Origin: Paenibacillus assamensis DSM 18201
GTDB lineage: Bacteria > Bacillota > Bacilli > Paenibacillales > Paenibacillaceae
Direction of reading: 5' to 3'
Assembly (NCBI RefSeq): GCF_000422445.1
Contig: NZ_AULU01000010.1
Coordinates: 124,001 to 188,000 of the forward strand
Length of the DNA: 64,000 bases
Shown: in pieces, positions 60,983-64,000 of the stretch
Numbering within the stretch: the first letter of the stretch is position 1
Layout of the letters: the number at the start of each line of letters is the position of its first letter
Notes under the pieces: generated by a model
Database searches by the model: none
The model's input: the letters and a program-made list of their open reading frames with translations, nothing else
Told to the model about the DNA's origin: nothing
Position numbers and translations under genes: made by a program

Positions 60983-61025
60983 GGCCACGCGGAAAGGGAC
61001 CTCCTTCCGCGTGGCCTTTTTGCGT
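60983..61025 (+). terminator. Riboswitch-controlled terminator before kdp
   Basis: GGCCACGCGGAA and TTCCGCGTGGCC form a perfect 12-bp stem followed by TTTTT, ahead of all kdp genes. Confidence 0.9.
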
Positions 61026-61109
61026 CCCGACAAGTCAGTATGCTTGCCGGCAAGAGCGAAAATCAAGAGAGCGCAACAGCATCTGACTAGACAAAGGGAG
61101 GAATGGTAC

Positions 61110-61202
61110 ATGTTCGATGCGGTGATGTGTATTTTACTGTTGATGTTAGGAATTGCAGCCTATGTCGTCATACATTGGTGCTCGCAAGAAATCGATAGAT
61201 GA
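61110..61202 (+). CDS. 30-residue membrane peptide upstream of kdpF
   Basis: ATG follows AAAGGGAGGAATGGTAC. The product begins MFDAVMCILLLML, continues as a single hydrophobic helix to about residue 22 and ends in a polar tail (CSQEIDR). Its stop overlaps the kdpF ribosome site, so the two are coupled. It resembles KdpF only in being a tiny single-pass protein; it might be a second small subunit or regulator of the pump. Not a family I recognise. Confidence 0.6.
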   Translation: MFDAVMCILLLMLGIAAYVVIHWCSQEIDR

Positions 61203-61212
61203 GGTGATGGAA

Positions 61213-61293
61213 ATGATGATCGGGCTAGGTATTGTGATTGCAGCACTATTTCTATATTTAGCATACGCACTAGTTAAACCTGAGAAGTTCTAG
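61213..61293 (+). CDS. kdpF: KdpF subunit of the K+-transporting ATPase
   Basis: 26 residues, one membrane helix (IGLGIVIAALFLYLAYALV) and the typical ending KPEKF. In other bacteria KdpF stabilises the KdpABC complex in the membrane. The ATG is six bases after GAGGTG. kdpA follows 74 bases later with its own ribosome site. Confidence 0.88.
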   Translation: MMIGLGIVIAALFLYLAYALVKPEKF

Positions 61294-61367
61294 TTTGAAA
61301 TGTACATGAACCTGATGCGAAGTGGAATGATCGAAGCGGGGTTAAATCTAGAGAGGTGGAACGAGAG

Positions 61368-63044
61368 ATGACGTTATTAGGCTGGGTATCGATTGGCCTT
61401 ACTCTACTGCTAGTGCTAGTGTTGGCACGACCAACAGGTATTTATCTAGCACGAGTATTTCATAGTGAAGGGGCACGGATGCCGCTTAACGGTATATTTG
61501 GACCGATAGAGAAACTGTTGTTTAAGCTATTTGGCATTAAAGAAACGAATCAGACGTGGAAAAGTTATGCGACAGCACTAATTTTGACGAATGTGTTTAT
61601 GATGCTGCTTGTTTACACGGTATTACGATTGCAGGGCAGTCTGCCGTTAAATCCGAGCGGCATAGCGGGTATGGAGCCGACATTGGCGTTCAATACGACA
61701 ATCAGCTTTATGACGAATACGAACTTACAGCATTACAGCGGTGAAAGCGGCTTGAGCTATTTGTCTCAAACGCTGGGCATTACGTTCATGATGTTTACGG
61801 CACCAGCGACTTCGCTTGCGATCGCATTTGCCTTTATGAGAGGAATTGCGGGTAAGCCGCTCGGCAACTTCTTTGTTGATTTGGTTCGCAGCATCGTACG
61901 TGTGCTAATGCCTATTGCTATCATTGCTGCGATTCTATTTATTGCTTTGGGGACACCACAAACTTTTGCACCGACAGAAACGGTAACCACGCTGCAAGGC
62001 GCTGAGCAGCAAATTGCCCGCGGTCCAATCGCTTCCTTCTTATCCATTAAGGAATTAGGCAATAACGGCGGTGGGTTTATGGGGGTGAACTCAGCGCACC
62101 CGTTTGAAAATACAAATGGCATTAACAATATGCTTCAAATTGTGCTCATGCTGCTGTTGACGACTTCTCTTCCGTTTGCATACGGTCGAATCGTTGGAAG
62201 TGCAAAAGAAGGAAGAGTACTCTTCGTTGCGATGTCGATCATGTTTATGATGATGCTTGGTATTGCAGTGACAGCAGAACAATCAGGCAATCCAGCATTG
62301 CATCAGCTTGGTATGTCTGGCCCTAGTATGGAAGGTAAGGAAGTACGCTTTGGTGTAGCACAGTCCGCTTTGTACGCAGTCGTTACGACAGCTTCTGAGA
62401 CAGGAGCTGTTAACACAATGCATGATACCTTAACGCCGCTTGGTGGATTAGTTCCGTTAGGAAATATGATGCTTAATACGGTATTCGGCGGTGTTGGCGT
62501 AGGCTTTGTTAACGTATTGATGTATGCGATGATTGCGGTATTTTTGTCAGGCTTAATGGTTGGACGCACGCCTGAATTTTTGGGACGTAAGCTGGAAATT
62601 CGGGAAATGAAGCTTATTGCAGTAACGCTTATTATTCAACCGATATTAATTTTGGTGCCAACTGCGATTGCGCTTGTATTTTACCCTGAGACGATATCGA
62701 ATGCTGGCTTCCATGGCATTTCACAGGTGCTGTATGAATATACGTCTTCGGCTGCAAACAACGGATCAGGGTTCGAGGGACTTGGCGATGCGACACCATA
62801 CTGGAATATATCAACGGGATTGGTTATGTTTTTCGGACGCTATATTAGCATGATTACGTTGCTGGCTGTTGCTGGATCGCTTATGGCGAAACGTCCAGTG
62901 CCGGTCACATCAGGTACATTTAAGACGAGCAACGCAACGTTCGGTACGATTTTCGTCGGTACGATTCTCATTGTTGGTGCCCTGACGTTCTTCCCGATTC
63001 TTGTGCTTGGACCAATTGCAGAACATTTGACGTTGTGGAAATAA
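61368..63044 (+). CDS. kdpA: K+-transporting ATPase potassium-binding subunit KdpA
   Basis: 558 residues, about ten membrane helices. The four selectivity-filter-like loops of this SKT-family channel are visible: TNTNLQHYSGE, GNNGGGFMGVNSAHPFEN, ETGAVNTMHDTLTPLGG and ANNGSGFEGLGDATPYWN. KdpA binds K+ from outside and passes it to KdpB, which pumps it inward at micromolar K+. The ATG at 61368 lies about eight bases after GAGAGGTGG; a GTG at 61356 overlaps that site. Same operon as kdpF and kdpB. Confidence 0.97.
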   Translation: MTLLGWVSIGLTLLLVLVLARPTGIYLARVFHSEGARMPLNGIFGPIEKLLFKLFGIKETNQTWKSYATALILTNVFMMLLVYTVLRLQGSLPLNPSGIAGMEPTLAFNTTISFMTNTNLQHYSGESGLSYLSQTLGITFMMFTAPATSLAIAFAFMRGIAGKPLGNFFVDLVRSIVRVLMPIAIIAAILFIALGTPQTFAPTETVTTLQGAEQQIARGPIASFLSIKELGNNGGGFMGVNSAHPFENTNGINNMLQIVLMLLLTTSLPFAYGRIVGSAKEGRVLFVAMSIMFMMMLGIAVTAEQSGNPALHQLGMSGPSMEGKEVRFGVAQSALYAVVTTASETGAVNTMHDTLTPLGGLVPLGNMMLNTVFGGVGVGFVNVLMYAMIAVFLSGLMVGRTPEFLGRKLEIREMKLIAVTLIIQPILILVPTAIALVFYPETISNAGFHGISQVLYEYTSSAANNGSGFEGLGDATPYWNISTGLVMFFGRYISMITLLAVAGSLMAKRPVPVTSGTFKTSNATFGTIFVGTILIVGALTFFPILVLGPIAEHLTLWK

Positions 63045-63073
63045 TCGTTTGCGAACGAGAGGAGAAATAAACA

Positions 63074-64000
63074 ATGAGTACGGTACAATCGATGAAAACT
63101 CCGTCATCGTATGATAGCGGGTCTCGAAGTGAAATCAAAAAATCGAAGTCGATGTTCGGTGGAGACATCGTTCGTCAAGCTTCAATTGATGCTTTGCGCA
63201 AGTTCCATCCGAAGTTTATGGTCAAAAATCCAATGATGTTCCTTGTGGAACTTGGATTTGTCATCACCTTGTTGCTGACGATTGTCCCTGATGCATTTGG
63301 GAGCGCAGCTCCTCGCTGGTACAACGGAGTTGTTAGTTTGATTTTGTTTGTGACTGTATGGTTCGCGAATTTTGCGGAAGCGTTGGCGGAAGGTAGAGGG
63401 AAAGCCCAAGCAGATTCCTTGAAGCAGACGAAGAAAGACTTGTGGGCGCAAAAAGTGACTTCGACAGGTACGATTCGTGTTTCTTCTGTAAGTTTACGAA
63501 AAGGCGATATTATTATCGTTCGTGAAGGTGAAACCATTGCTGGTGACGGGGAAGTTATTGAAGGCTTGGCATCGATTGATGAGTCTGCGATTACGGGGGA
63601 ATCCGCTCCTGTACTAAAGGAATCAGGCGGTGACTTTTGCTCCGTTACAGCTGGAACACGTGTGGTAAGTGACTGGGTGAAAGTACGTATTACAAGTGAT
63701 CCGGGTGAGTCCTTCTTGGATCGCATGATTGCCTTGGTTGAAGGAGCAGAGCGTCAAAAGACGCCAAATGAATTAGCCTTGCATACGGTACTTGTGAGTC
63801 TAACGCTTATTTTTCTTATCGTAGTCGTTACGCTGCCGTTCTTCGGCAAATATTTGAACATTACGCTCCATACGGCAGAATTAATCGCGCTTCTCGTTTG
63901 TCTCATTCCGACGACGATTGGTGGTTTGCTATCTGCGATCGGGATCGCTGGTATGGACCGCGTTACGCGCTTCAACGTCATAGCAACTTCTGGTAAAGCA
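63074..64000 (+). CDS. kdpB: K+-transporting ATPase ATP-binding subunit KdpB, 3' part outside window
   Basis: 309 residues are visible before the window ends. P-type ATPase of the P1A class: a basic N-terminus, TM1-2, the A-domain with [13 protein letters not shown] (TGES), then TM3-4 with [17 protein letters not shown], the Kdp-specific ion-pathway motif. The next segment ([12 protein letters not shown]) runs towards the phosphorylation site DKTGT, which lies beyond the edge. KdpB hydrolyses ATP to drive K+ uptake through KdpA. AGAGGAGAAATAAACA precedes the ATG. Confidence 0.96.
   Translation, partial: MSTVQSMKTPSSYDSGSRSEIKKSKSMFGGDIVRQASIDALRKFHPKFMVKNPMMFLVELGFVITLLLTIVPDAFGSAAPRWYNGVVSLILFVTVWFANFAEALAEGRGKAQADSLKQTKKDLWAQKVTSTGTIRVSSVSLRKGDIIIVREGETIAGDGEVIEGLASIDESAITGESAPVLKESGGDFCSVTAGTRVVSDWVKVRITSDPGESFLDRMIALVEGAERQKTPNELALHTVLVSLTLIFLIVVVTLPFFGKYLNITLHTAELIALLVCLIPTTIGGLLSAIGIAGMDRVTRFNVIATSGKA

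Larger units (their letters stand above)
60672..61109. other. Leader region of the kdp operon
   Basis: About 440 bp holding the second c-di-AMP riboswitch (60754-60933), its terminator (60983-61025) and about 85 bp of further leader with AAAGGGAGG before the 30-residue peptide gene. Confidence 0.8.

Noticed and set aside
59978-61053. Antisense frames over the two riboswitches (59978-60397, 60160-60489, 60769-61053)
   Set aside because: They are opposite highly structured RNA motifs; their similar product segments simply reflect the shared riboswitch sequence.

Overview
The window looks like a chromosomal segment of a spore-forming member of the Bacillales, most likely Paenibacillus or a close relative. 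The basis is strong AGGAGG ribosome binding sites with frequent GTG/TTG starts, a GpsB homologue, an EcsAB transporter, a YheC/YheD-type spore-coat ATP-grasp protein, two CgeB-like spore-maturation glycosyltransferases, and cyclic-di-AMP riboswitches ahead of kdp. No rRNA, tRNA, CRISPR array, transposase or phage module was recognised.

Layout. 1-9.9 kb is housekeeping: a cut-off cation-diffusion transporter, a PHP phosphatase, a LysR regulator, a UMF1-type MFS transporter, a GNAT acetyltransferase, a Ca2+-type P-ATPase and a Ppx/GppA phosphatase. 10-18.2 kb holds a zinc-phospholipase-C-like protein, a GH125 mannosidase, an orphan CheX, an SDR, a membrane-anchored alpha/beta hydrolase, a LytTR-DUF3021 regulatory pair and a DEAD-box helicase. 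18.4-30.6 kb is an array of six paralogous solute-binding-type lipoproteins with no permease genes, interrupted by a secreted amidase-domain protein and a small membrane protein. 30.7-36.8 kb carries ecsAB, an aminotransferase, an AraC regulator, gpsB and psd.

36.9-59.5 kb is the most striking part: a probable spore-surface fibre locus. A divergent YheC/YheD protein and GT4 glycosyltransferase flank a single 9.7-kb gene encoding about 3227 residues. Some 280 units of a 10-residue repeat make up its body, most with a histidine at the same position, and it ends in a small globular tail. Downstream, in the same direction, are three GT2-type enzymes, a sugar nucleotidyltransferase, a GT-D-type enzyme, a further GT2 enzyme with an extra C-terminal domain, three small helical proteins, a basic protein and two CgeB-like glycosyltransferases. 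Many of these share lysine/arginine-rich N-terminal tails and an aromatic-x-x-Gly repeat motif. I infer that they glycosylate and assemble the giant fibre on the spore surface.

59.5-64 kb is potassium homeostasis under c-di-AMP control. One ydaO-type riboswitch precedes an orphan RCK-like protein, with a hairpin that can hide its Shine-Dalgarno. A second riboswitch, followed by an intrinsic terminator, precedes a 30-residue membrane peptide, kdpF, kdpA and kdpB (cut by the window end).

Start codons were chosen by Shine-Dalgarno spacing, so several genes are shorter than their longest open frame. All functional calls rest on reading motifs by eye; no database search was run.
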